64,000 bases of DNA from Flavobacteriales bacterium UBA952 (GTDB lineage Bacteria > Bacteroidota > Bacteroidia > Flavobacteriales_D > Crocinitomicaceae), in the NCBI GenBank assembly GCA_905182495.1, contig CAJJBU010000009.1:20848-84847 (forward strand), written 5' to 3'. Positions 56,710 through 64,000 of this stretch are shown piece after piece (positions within the stretch are counted from its first letter, which is position 1; each line of letters opens with the position of its first letter). The translations under genes and the position numbers were made by a program. Below the pieces are notes generated by a model that was not told the DNA's origin, made no database searches, and saw nothing but the letters and a program-made list of their open reading frames with translations.

Positions 56710-57975
56710 ATGGTAGATAGAATTTTAAACTGGATCAAGTCATTTTACAACGATTCAAATGATATTTTTTTAAAGGACACTTTTCAAAACGATACACCAT
56801 GGATTACATTGATCTTGGTTCTTTGCTCAGCTGTTGTTTTCATAATTCTATGGTATATTTCAAGAACTGTAATGCGCGTAGCGGTTCAATTCTTCGCATC
56901 GAAAAGCAAAACCAAACTTGATGATTATCTGGTTTCTAAAAAGGTGTTTAGTTCTTTGGCACACATCGTCCCCTTAATGGCTCTTTACAGCCTACTCTCC
57001 TTAGCCTTTTTCGCCTATCCTGTCCTTTTTAACGTCATGTCTAAGTTTATTGATATTGTCATCATCATCGCTATTTGGATTACTGTAAACAGGGCCATTT
57101 CAGCAATTAATATGTTTTTCGAGGAGCTGGAGAAATTTAAAGACAAACCGATTGATTCCTATTTTCAAATCTTTAAAATTATTTTAGGTGTTATTTTCTT
57201 TCTTTTGATTTTATCTGAAATAACGGGACAATCCCCAGCCAGTTTTCTGGCTTATTTCGGTGCGTTTTCTGCTGTGATTTTACTTGTTTTTAAAGACACC
57301 ATATTAGGTTTCGTCGGGAGTATTCAATTGTCGGCAAATGACATGATTCGCAAAGGAGATTGGATTACCATGGAGCGTTATGGTGCTGATGGAAATATTG
57401 AAGAAATAAACTTGACAACTGTTAAGGTTAGAAATTTTGACAGAACGATTACAACAATCCCTACCTACTCTTTTATTTCCGATTCATTTAACAATTGGAG
57501 AGGCATGGAAGAATCTGACGGAAGAAGGATCAAACGCTCCATGTTTATTGAAACAGATAGTATTGCCTTGGCATCAGAAAGTTTGATTCAAACTTTAGAA
57601 AAAAGCAAAATATTAGGAAGCTTTCTAAATCAAGAAATTGAAAATATTAAGCAATACAATGACCAACATGCGCTTGACACACAGCCTAACAAAAGGAAGT
57701 TTACAAATATTGGATTGTTTAGGCGCTATATTGAGTTTTATTTAAAAAATCACCCAGGCGTAAATTCCGAGATGACACTTATGGTAAGGCAGCTCCAACC
57801 TACTGACAAAGGTTTGCCGCTTGAAGTATATTGCTTCAGTCAAACCAAAGTTTGGGAAGCGTACGAACTGATCATAGCTGATCTGTTTGATCATTTTTAT
57901 TCAGTCGTTCAAGAATTTGAGTTATACACATTTGAAAGCCCAAGTGGCAATGATATCCAAAAATTAAAATCTTAA
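56710..57975 (+). CDS. Mechanosensitive channel, MscS/YbdG-like
   Basis: A 421-residue inner-membrane protein of the MscS family, which opens under membrane tension to release solutes after osmotic downshock. Hydrophobic helices lie at about 32-52, 85-105, 112-132 and 155-175, followed by the pore-lining helix and beta domain (FGAFSAVILLVFKDTILGFV, DMIRKGDWITMERYGADGNI, NFDRTITTIPTY). The large soluble C-terminal domain and the NNWRGMEESDGRRIKR segment resemble the YbdG/MscM subgroup. It precedes the S9 peptidase by 10 bases, possibly one transcript. Confidence 0.88.
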   Translation: MVDRILNWIKSFYNDSNDIFLKDTFQNDTPWITLILVLCSAVVFIILWYISRTVMRVAVQFFASKSKTKLDDYLVSKKVFSSLAHIVPLMALYSLLSLAFFAYPVLFNVMSKFIDIVIIIAIWITVNRAISAINMFFEELEKFKDKPIDSYFQIFKIILGVIFFLLILSEITGQSPASFLAYFGAFSAVILLVFKDTILGFVGSIQLSANDMIRKGDWITMERYGADGNIEEINLTTVKVRNFDRTITTIPTYSFISDSFNNWRGMEESDGRRIKRSMFIETDSIALASESLIQTLEKSKILGSFLNQEIENIKQYNDQHALDTQPNKRKFTNIGLFRRYIEFYLKNHPGVNSEMTLMVRQLQPTDKGLPLEVYCFSQTKVWEAYELIIADLFDHFYSVVQEFELYTFESPSGNDIQKLKS

Positions 57976-57985
57976 CATCTACAAA

Positions 57986-60159
57986 ATGAAATACCTTTTA
58001 CTCGCATTAATTATGGCCTCGAGTGCTCTTGTCCTTTCTCAAAAGGAATTAAGTTTGGAAGATGCCGTTATGCAACAATACAGAAAGTTTTATCCTGATA
58101 GACTTACTGGATTTCAATGGCTTCCCAACACGACACAATATGTTTACTTAAGCGAGGATAGAGGAACACTGTTAAAATCGGATGTCAATTCTGACAAAGA
58201 ACAAATTCTTTTAAGTACCGAAGAATTAAATGAGATTCTAGATGCTGAATTCAGAGGCTTCTACCCTGTCTCTTTTAGCACCGAAAATGACTTCTATATC
58301 AATGATGGAGCTTCGTATTATGAAGTTGATCTCGTATCAAAAACAGGCAAAACACTTCATTCACTTGAGGGAAATGTGTCTAGCCCCACTTTTGAACCAG
58401 CTAGCAAGAAAATAGCCTACCTCATCGACAATAACGTTATGCTAAGCGATGAAAATGGTGAGATCATCAAGGTTACTCAGCACTCAGATCCAAACATTGT
58501 GTCAGGCCAGGCTATAGCTAGAAGTGAATTCGGAATTACAGGAGGGCTTTTTTGGTCGGCCAAGGGGAATTATCTTGCTTACTATCAAAAAGATGAAACT
58601 GCCGTTCACGATTACCCCCTATTAAATATCAATGATACTCCAGGTAGCTTGATGTCCATTAAATACCCAATGGCGGGGCAAAAATCCGAAAAATCGAAAA
58701 TAGGGATTTTCAATACAAAATCACTTCAAACTGTATTTATTACACCGCTCGGAAATGAAGATGACTATTTGACCAATGTTAGTTTTACCCCTGATGAAAA
58801 ATATTTATTTGTTGCGGAAGTCAATCGTGGACAGAACCACATGTGGCTCCATGTATACAGCGCTGAGACCGGTGATTTTGTAAAAACAATACTGGAGGAA
58901 ACGAATTCAAAATGGGTTGAGCCGGAACACCCAGCTTACTTTCCTTGTGAGGACGAAAACAAATTTGTTTGGATGTCAGAAAAAGATGGATTCATGAATC
59001 TTTACTATTACGATTTCAACGGCAAGCTGATCGATCAGATCACCAATCACGACTTCGTCGTCAAGGAAATCCTCGGATTGAGCAAGGATAAAAAGCACCT
59101 TTACTACAGTGCAACGGGCCCTAATCCCTATGAACACTATGGTATATGACTATCACGTCAAAAAGAAAAAATCTAGCCTGCTCACCCCTGTTGAAGGAAC
59201 CCATAGCGTGTCTGTATGCGGATCATCGGAGCTTATCTCTATGACAACTACAGCAACGGCAATACGCCTAGGAAAGCACTCATCTACACCAAGCAACGGG
59301 AAAATGGCAAAGCTCCTTCTAAACGCTGAAGAAAAGCTTAAAGATTACCAGGTCGGAACTACAGAAATAGGCACCTTAAATGCCAACGATGGAACGGCTC
59401 TTTATTACAGAATCATCAAACCTGATAATTTTGATCCAACGAAAAAATACCCTGTGCTCAATTATGTTTATGGAGGACCACATGCACAGCTGGTTACAAA
59501 TTCTTGGTTAAATGGTGCGAGCTTATGGATGCACTGGATGGCCAATCAAGGCTATATCGTATTTACCCTAGACAACAGAGGCTCTGCAAATAGAGGCTTT
59601 GCTTTTGAATCTCAGATCCATAGACGTCTTGGAACACTGGAAATTGAGGACCAATTAACAGGGGTTGACTTTTTAAAATCATTGCCTTATGTGGATTCAA
59701 AAAGAATGGCAGTTCATGGTTGGTCTTACGGTGGGTTTATGACAACTTCACTCATGCTTAGGACTCCGGATGTGTATCAAGTAGGGGTTGCGGGAGGCCC
59801 AGTTACAGATTGGAAGTATTATGAAATTATGTACGGCGAGCGTTATATGGACCAGACCATCTGAAAACCCTGAGGGATATGAAACAGCCTCTTTATTTAC
59901 AAATGCCAAGAATTTAAAAGGGGACTTATTACTCATTCATGGAACTGTCGATAACGTGGTGGTAATGCAACATAACCTGGCACTCGTTCAAAAATTTGTT
60001 AACCTAGGAATACAGATGGATTTCTTTCCCTACCCCATGCATGAGCACAATGTATATGGCCCAAATAGGGTTCATTTAATGGAAAAGATCTTGACCTACA
60101 TCATGAAGAAGCAATCTATAAATGAATCAAATTGTTCAAAAATCTTTTTGGAAAGATGA
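57986..60159 (+). CDS. S9 family (DPP IV-like) peptidase (frameshifted)
   Basis: A secreted prolyl-type dipeptidyl peptidase in three or more frames. Indels near 59143 (+1), 59225 (-1), 59320 (+1) and 59858 (+1) reconcile to about 723 residues, and the corrected length is divisible by 3. There is a signal peptide (YLLLALIMASSALVLSQ), a beta-propeller (about 40-460, FTPDEKYLFVAEVNRGQNHM), and an alpha/beta-hydrolase with the nucleophile Ser in GWSYGGFMTT, Asp in HGTVDNVV and His in MHEHNVYGP. The whole catalytic triad is present, so the gene may be intact in the cell. The 3' end overlaps the next gene by 38 bases. Confidence 0.85.
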
Positions 60160-61576
60160 GCAAGGCCGAGTTCGTTTAGAATTATTCTTGATTTTCTTCT
60201 TTGCTATTCACCTCATTGGTATCACCAATGCACCTTTGGAAGTTGCACATAATTGGAGGCAAGTTACGGGTCTCATGGTGGCGAGAAATTATTTTGAAAC
60301 AGATCCTACATTTTGGTTTCCAAGGGTCGATCACACAAATGGAGCCACAGGAATCATAGGGATGGAATTCCCATTGTTGAACTACCTGCATTATTTAACG
60401 TCTCTGCTTTTTGATTATAACCATTGGTATGGGAGGTTGATCAACCTCATCATAACTCAAATAGGAATCCTCTATTTCTATAAACTTATTAAACAGCTTT
60501 TTAATGAAGATACAGCATACTTTTCGAGTCTTTTTATATTAGGTTCTATTTGGTTTACATATGAAAGGAAGATGATGTCTGATACTTTTTGTATTGCACT
60601 TTGTTTTATCGGTCTGTACTTTGCTTGGAAGTATTTAGCGAAAAAAAAGACGGCTTCACTACTTACTGCTTTCGCTTTTCTGACCCTCGGGTGCCTTTGT
60701 AAAATACCCGCAGTGATTTGCCTAATTGCCATACCGTTCATGAGCTATAAAAAATCAAACACATACCATGTTCTTCTTTTAAACTTGTTGACAGGCCTCT
60801 CTATTTTGATTACATACCTATGGTATTTTCAATGGAATACTTATCTATCGTCAACCTATGGTTCGTGGTACAATTCTGGAGGAACACTTGCACAGGGGGC
60901 TCAAGAAGTTTTATCCCATTTACAACTGACCGCTAAGCAGTTTTATTTTGGTAGCTTCCAAAGCTATGCCAGCTTTGGCCTTTTGCTTTTGTCTTTTTGG
61001 ATCGTCGTTAAAAACAAGAAATTCAAGCTTTTATTCCTTTTCCTTAGCGCTTCTATCCTATTTATTCTATACATGCTGAAGTCAGGGAAAATATTTTATA
61101 CCCATACCTATTACATCATTCCCATCATACCATTTTTCGCTGTATTCATGGGGTACACCGTGGGGATTATAAAAAACTATAAGCTTCAAATCGCCATTGT
61201 ATTCATCTGCTTACTCGAATCAATTGGAAACCAACAACACGATCTATTCACAAAAGAATCCGAGCTATACAAGATGACTTTGGAAAAAAGAATGGATGCG
61301 CTAAGCAGTCAAGATGAACTCGTCGCTATTAATGGAAATGGAAATCCTCAGCAACTGTATTTAAGCCATAGGAAAGGATGGGTTATTGAAGACAAGCAAA
61401 GCCTGAACAAAGACTACATACAAACACTTGTATCAAAAGGATGCGCCTATTTAATTATTGATCGAAAAAACTTTTTAGAAAAGCCTGAATACCCCATTGT
61501 ATTTGAGGACCTTAATTATAGCATCTATTCCCTTAAGGGATTGCTTACATTAAGTCAAGCCAAGAACCACCGTTAG
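60122..61576 (+). CDS. GT39-like multi-pass membrane glycosyltransferase
   Basis: A 484-residue protein with about ten transmembrane segments (for example LELFLIFFFAIHLIGI, LIAIPFM, FGLLLLSFWIVV, TYYIIPIIPFFAVFMGYTV). The loop after the first helix holds APLEVAHNWRQVTG with an acidic residue, and DPTFWFPRVDHTNG follows; this resembles ArnT/PMT-type (GT39/GT-C) transferases that use polyprenyl-phosphate sugars. The family link is by layout, and the substrate is unknown. Its 3' end overlaps the convergent rhodanese gene by 32 bases. Confidence 0.72.
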   Translation: MNQIVQKSFWKDEQGRVRLELFLIFFFAIHLIGITNAPLEVAHNWRQVTGLMVARNYFETDPTFWFPRVDHTNGATGIIGMEFPLLNYLHYLTSLLFDYNHWYGRLINLIITQIGILYFYKLIKQLFNEDTAYFSSLFILGSIWFTYERKMMSDTFCIALCFIGLYFAWKYLAKKKTASLLTAFAFLTLGCLCKIPAVICLIAIPFMSYKKSNTYHVLLLNLLTGLSILITYLWYFQWNTYLSSTYGSWYNSGGTLAQGAQEVLSHLQLTAKQFYFGSFQSYASFGLLLLSFWIVVKNKKFKLLFLFLSASILFILYMLKSGKIFYTHTYYIIPIIPFFAVFMGYTVGIIKNYKLQIAIVFICLLESIGNQQHDLFTKESELYKMTLEKRMDALSSQDELVAINGNGNPQQLYLSHRKGWVIEDKQSLNKDYIQTLVSKGCAYLIIDRKNFLEKPEYPIVFEDLNYSIYSLKGLLTLSQAKNHR

Positions 61577-61781
61577 AGCAATCGACTCCAATTGAAGAAA
61601 AATAATCATTGGCCATACCACTTCTTTGACCTGATTTGCAACAAAATATAATCGGGCCCTCTATCTTCTTTATTTCTTCAACACGCTGCATGATCTCTTG
61701 AACAGGAATATTTAAAGATCCCTCAACATTCCCAGCCTCAAATTCATCGACTGTTCTTACATCTATTATTGTTCCTTTCAT
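61545..61781 (-). CDS. Rhodanese-like domain protein
   Basis: A single rhodanese domain of 78 residues, close to the smallest size of the family. It has DVRTVDEFEAGNVEGSLNIP and the active-site loop FCCKSGQRSG with the catalytic Cys. It likely transfers sulfane sulfur or acts in thiol or redox chemistry in the cytoplasm. The ATG at 61781 is preferred over the longer frame, since the added residues do not resemble the family. Confidence 0.85.
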   Translation of the reverse strand: MKGTIIDVRTVDEFEAGNVEGSLNIPVQEIMQRVEEIKKIEGPIIFCCKSGQRSGMANDYFSSIGVDCSNGGSWLDLM

Positions 61782-61845
61782 TAAACAAAAATAAGAAGAA
61801 TTATTTTCTGTGTCTAAACTCCTAAACAGAAAGTAAAAAGTATTG

Positions 61846-61853
61846 TACTTTTG
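61846..61853 (+). promoter_or_regulatory. Candidate -7 element before 160-aa hypothetical gene
   Basis: TACTTTTG is an exact TAnnTTTG match, 4 bases before the ATG at 61858, the same close spacing as at divIC and pyrD. Confidence 0.4.
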
Positions 61854-61857
61854 CACT

Positions 61858-62340
61858 ATGAAACATATATCACAGGAATCTATAGACAAGGCCATAGGTG
61901 TTATTGACGAATTAAATGACGACCAACTTGAAAAGATCTTTGAAGCGTTCGCTGAAGCACAACCTGTGCTCCTAGGGTACGTAATGACTGCGCCTCAAGA
62001 ATATGAAAATGATGAGCTCGAGGGGCTTTTGGTTTATTATTTCTGTTTGATTTGTGAATGCTTTAAACAAGAGGGACTCACCTCTACTACAATTACTGAG
62101 AAACAAATTGAAGAACATCAAACGCCATACTTTGAAATGCTAGATGCCTATTTTGAGAATGACGATGACGAGCTTATTGATGCATATGTAGACCAACCTC
62201 AGTTATCAAAATTCATGGCGGTCGAGGTCTCAACTGAAGATGACGATGGAACATCTTTATCAGATGAAACAGCTTCACAAGTATTTATTGTTTGCCTGTC
62301 TGTGGTTGCTTTACTCAATCAATCAAACTCTGAAGAATAA
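61858..62340 (+). CDS. Acidic hypothetical protein, 160 aa
   Basis: A cytoplasmic, mostly helical and strongly acidic protein (NDDQLEKIFEAFAEAQPVLL, NDDDELIDAYVDQPQLSKF, a final SNSEE). No signal or transmembrane helix is clear, though LVYYFCLICECF is hydrophobic. I recognise no family. ATG at 61858 is taken rather than the TTG at 61843. It sits divergent to the rhodanese gene and just upstream of the SRP RNA gene. Confidence 0.75.
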   Translation: MKHISQESIDKAIGVIDELNDDQLEKIFEAFAEAQPVLLGYVMTAPQEYENDELEGLLVYYFCLICECFKQEGLTSTTITEKQIEEHQTPYFEMLDAYFENDDDELIDAYVDQPQLSKFMAVEVSTEDDDGTSLSDETASQVFIVCLSVVALLNQSNSEE

Positions 62341-62367
62341 TTCTTCAACTTATTCGAAAGTTCTTAA

Positions 62368-62375
62368 TATATTTG
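62368..62375 (+). promoter_or_regulatory. Promoter -7 element of SRP RNA gene
   Basis: TATATTTG is an exact TAnnTTTG match ending 3 bases before the first paired base of the RNA, the right position for its start. Confidence 0.6.
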
Positions 62376-62378
62376 CGC

Positions 62379-62476
62379 GGGGTAAGTCTTCTACGACCAG
62401 CTCCCTCTGAATCCTCCAGGACGGGAACGTAGCAAAGGTGTGAGGTTGTAGCGGTGCGATAGAAGTAGCTTACCCC
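62379..62476 (+). ncRNA. ffs: Signal recognition particle RNA (4.5S, small bacterial type)
   Basis: A 98-base hairpin RNA that, with Ffh, targets nascent membrane proteins. The ends GGGGTAAG and CTTACCCC are perfectly complementary, CTTCTA pairs with TAGAAG, and the apical domain IV has the conserved CCAGGACGGGAACGTAGCA with the GGAA tetraloop and the AGCA internal loop that binds Ffh. A -7 box precedes it and a T-run follows. Confidence 0.93.
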
Positions 62477-62484
62477 TCTTTTTT
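62469..62484 (+). terminator. Terminator at the 3' end of SRP RNA
   Basis: The 3' arm of the RNA hairpin (CTTACCCC) is followed by TCTTTTTT, so the RNA's own closing stem serves as the terminator stem. Confidence 0.6.
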
Positions 62485-62505
62485 GAAATTTATTTCTAAA
62501 AAGTA

Positions 62506-62925
62506 ATGCTTCGATTAATGAGAAATCCAATCTTTATTTTCGGTATAATATTTCTTCTCTTCGCTTGTGACATGAACGGTGAAAAAGTAATTGACAAGGG
62601 ACCACTAAAAGTTTATTATAGTGATTCTGCTGATGAAAAAGTGATTTCTGCATTTTATGACTTTTGGACCAAGGAACAATATGTTGGAGAAAGAACGCAA
62701 AGCATTAAAATCACTAAAAACACCAAACGTAATATTTATGAGGTTAGAATCATATTGAGAAAAGACTTTGCCCCATCCCTTAAAATCGAATTTGAAGAGC
62801 TCAAGTTATTAAGTCAAATACAACAAGACCTGAATACCAACGTTTTTATGAAGGATCTGTGTGAATTGGTCATTTGTGACAATAAATTTCAGACATTAAC
62901 CACGCCAATCCCTTTAAATCGTTAG
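62506..62925 (+). CDS. Hypothetical lipoprotein, 139 aa
   Basis: A short exported protein with a lipobox: NPIFIFGIIFLLFAC places Cys near residue 21. The start could be 62506 or the second Met at 62518, both before the signal. The mature part has alternating charged and hydrophobic residues and no known motif. The next gene begins 2 bases after the stop, suggesting a common transcript. Confidence 0.72.
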   Translation: MLRLMRNPIFIFGIIFLLFACDMNGEKVIDKGPLKVYYSDSADEKVISAFYDFWTKEQYVGERTQSIKITKNTKRNIYEVRIILRKDFAPSLKIEFEELKLLSQIQQDLNTNVFMKDLCELVICDNKFQTLTTPIPLNR

Positions 62926-62927
62926 AA

Positions 62928-63933
62928 ATGAAAATATCTGCTTCTATATATAGTGACAAGCAACGCCCTCTAGAGCTCGTTATTCAAGATTTGGTTGGGC
63001 ATCAAATTGATTTATTGCACGTTGATTGCAATGACTCTTTAGAAGTCTTTAAGGATATTGAGAACATTAGAACCTGGTGCAATACGCCTATCGATCTTCA
63101 TATCATCACCAACGATCCTGAAAAGTTTTTCCCCTACCTAAAGAAAGCACCCTGTCGAATACATCACTTTTCAATACGAGGATTTAACGGGACCTCTAAA
63201 TATCCCATCTGAGATCAAAGGAAAAAAAGGTTTGGCTGTGACTACACCAACAAATGTAGATGTCTTCGCTGAATTTGAATACATGGATTTCATTCTGATT
63301 ATGGCCACTATTCCCGGGCAAAGCGGCGGCGTTTTTGACCAAGATAATTTTTCAAAAATCCGACAATTCAGAAAGCGATACCCAAGTAAATCTATTCATG
63401 TCGATGGCGGTGTAAATGCAGAGGTGTCGTTTATTTTAAGAAATATGGGGGTGAGTTCATCGGTTTCTGGTTCCTATTTATTCAATGAGGCAAGTATCGG
63501 AAATGCCCTAATGAATCTGACCCAAAGAGATATCCATTCTCACTATTGTATCAAAGATTTCATGACTCCATTAACCGAAGCGCCTTCTATTAAATTAGAA
63601 GGAGCAACTACCAAAACAATGCTTCAGAGTGTTGAAGATGGTAAAATGGGTTTTGCTTTAGTACTTGGTGAACAAACAGAACTTATTGGTTTGGTTTCAA
63701 GTGCCGATATTAGAAAAGCTTTATTAAAAAAGATAGAAAAGCCTTCAACAATTACAACTAAAGATTTAATGAACCTTCAACCCATTTCTATCCTCGGAAA
63801 TGCTACTGTAAACGAACTCTTAAAAAAGATAAAATCTTGTCCTTTTCCAATAATGTATCTCCCCGTCATCGATGAAAATGGAAATGCCATTGGAATTGTT
63901 AATTTTGCGCACCTTATTAAAGGAGAAATATGA
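62928..63933 (+). CDS. Ribulose-phosphate 3-epimerase-like / CBS-domain fusion (frameshifted)
   Basis: One protein of 334 residues if one T is removed from the run at 63165-63168; the frame then reads HHFQYEDLTGPLNIPSEIKG into the second half, and the length becomes divisible by 3. The N-terminal TIM barrel has RPE metal and active-site positions: LLHVDCND, IDLHII, MATIPGQSGGVF and IHVDGGVN. From about residue 210, two CBS motifs follow (KDFMTPLTEAPSI and ITTKDLMNLQPISI), which usually bind adenosyl ligands. It may interconvert pentose or related sugar phosphates under nucleotide control. Its stop overlaps the next gene (ATGA). Confidence 0.78.
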
Positions 63934-64000
63934 TTATTGAACTCAAAAAAAATACAGACAGCGCTACCATTCAAAAAATGGCACTGCGCCTCAATGCATT
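63930..64000 (+). CDS. Start of an unidentified gene (partial)
   Basis: An ATG overlapping the previous stop (ATGA) opens a frame running off the right edge; 23 residues are visible (MIIELKKNTDSATIQKM then ALRLNA). The start slightly resembles the N-terminal ferredoxin-like domain of Thermotoga-type DAHP synthases, but this is too short for assignment. The overlap implies co-transcription with the epimerase-CBS gene. Confidence 0.55.
   Translation, partial: MIIELKKNTDSATIQKMALRLNA

Noticed and set aside
62345..62530. Minus-strand 61-aa frame
   Set aside because: It lies over the SRP RNA gene, whose secondary structure explains the sequence.
1..64000. tRNA, rRNA and insertion sequences
   Set aside because: No cloverleaf, rRNA core sequence, transposase motif or terminal inverted repeats were seen on reading, though weak cases could be missed without computation.

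Overview
The window is a stretch of a Bacteroidota chromosome, most likely Flavobacteriales (a marine or Crocinitomicaceae-like lineage is an inference). The support is a giant secreted repeat protein ending in a gliding-motility/type IX secretion C-terminal (type B sorting) domain, DUF6089 and other Bacteroidota-type outer-membrane proteins, MenB (menaquinone), promoters of the Bacteroidota TAnnTTTG type, and a short SRP RNA. The DNA is AT-rich and densely packed: several gene pairs overlap by 1-17 bases and several convergent pairs overlap at their stops.

Layout. 1-7.5 kb: the start of a PLP-dependent cysteine/cystathionine synthase (minus), a secreted GH20 hexosaminidase, then a tight plus-strand run menB-pepD-ribBA-lolD-TIGR02757. 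7.4-14.8 kb (minus): pyrD, HMG-CoA lyase and a lipoprotein form one operon; a DUF6089 outer-membrane protein; an ECF sigma factor with its own predicted promoter and a 57-aa membrane protein; a helix-hairpin-helix/beta-barrel protein with a frameshift; and another outer-membrane protein. 15-24 kb: methylmalonyl-CoA mutase subunits mutA and mutB (mutB frameshifted), a secreted hypothetical protein, a DivIC-like protein, a minus-strand run surE-membrane protein-lpxB-SpoIID, and an NlpC/P60 hydrolase.

24-55 kb is the accessory heart of the window. A minus-strand locus encodes a small secreted protein coupled to a giant adhesin-like protein (26573-49470, about 7,629 residues once 12 single-base frameshifts are reconciled). 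It contains 28 tandem 258-bp HYR-like repeats (27 apparently identical) and about 67 tandem 53-residue repeats in a higher-order pattern. Two paralogous TPR-GAF-histidine-kinase-like genes with a degenerate ATPase domain lie on either side of it, one of them broken and carrying a short tolB-like fragment. Between the adhesin and the second kinase are an epimerase and glyA. Upstream of the adhesin operon there is a 32-bp exact copy of the start of rpsF.

55-64 kb: the ribosomal operon rpsF-rpsR-rplI (minus) with a clear promoter and terminator, an MscS-type channel, a frameshifted S9 dipeptidyl peptidase, a GT39-like membrane glycosyltransferase, a rhodanese, the SRP RNA gene (ffs), a lipoprotein, and a ribulose-phosphate-epimerase/CBS fusion (frameshifted), ending in the first codons of another gene.

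An important caveat is that at least two dozen single-base indels break otherwise conserved genes in this window. Inside the repeat protein they fall exactly where repeat variants differ, which points to consensus or assembly error rather than wholesale gene decay. Repeat copy numbers should therefore be treated as provisional.
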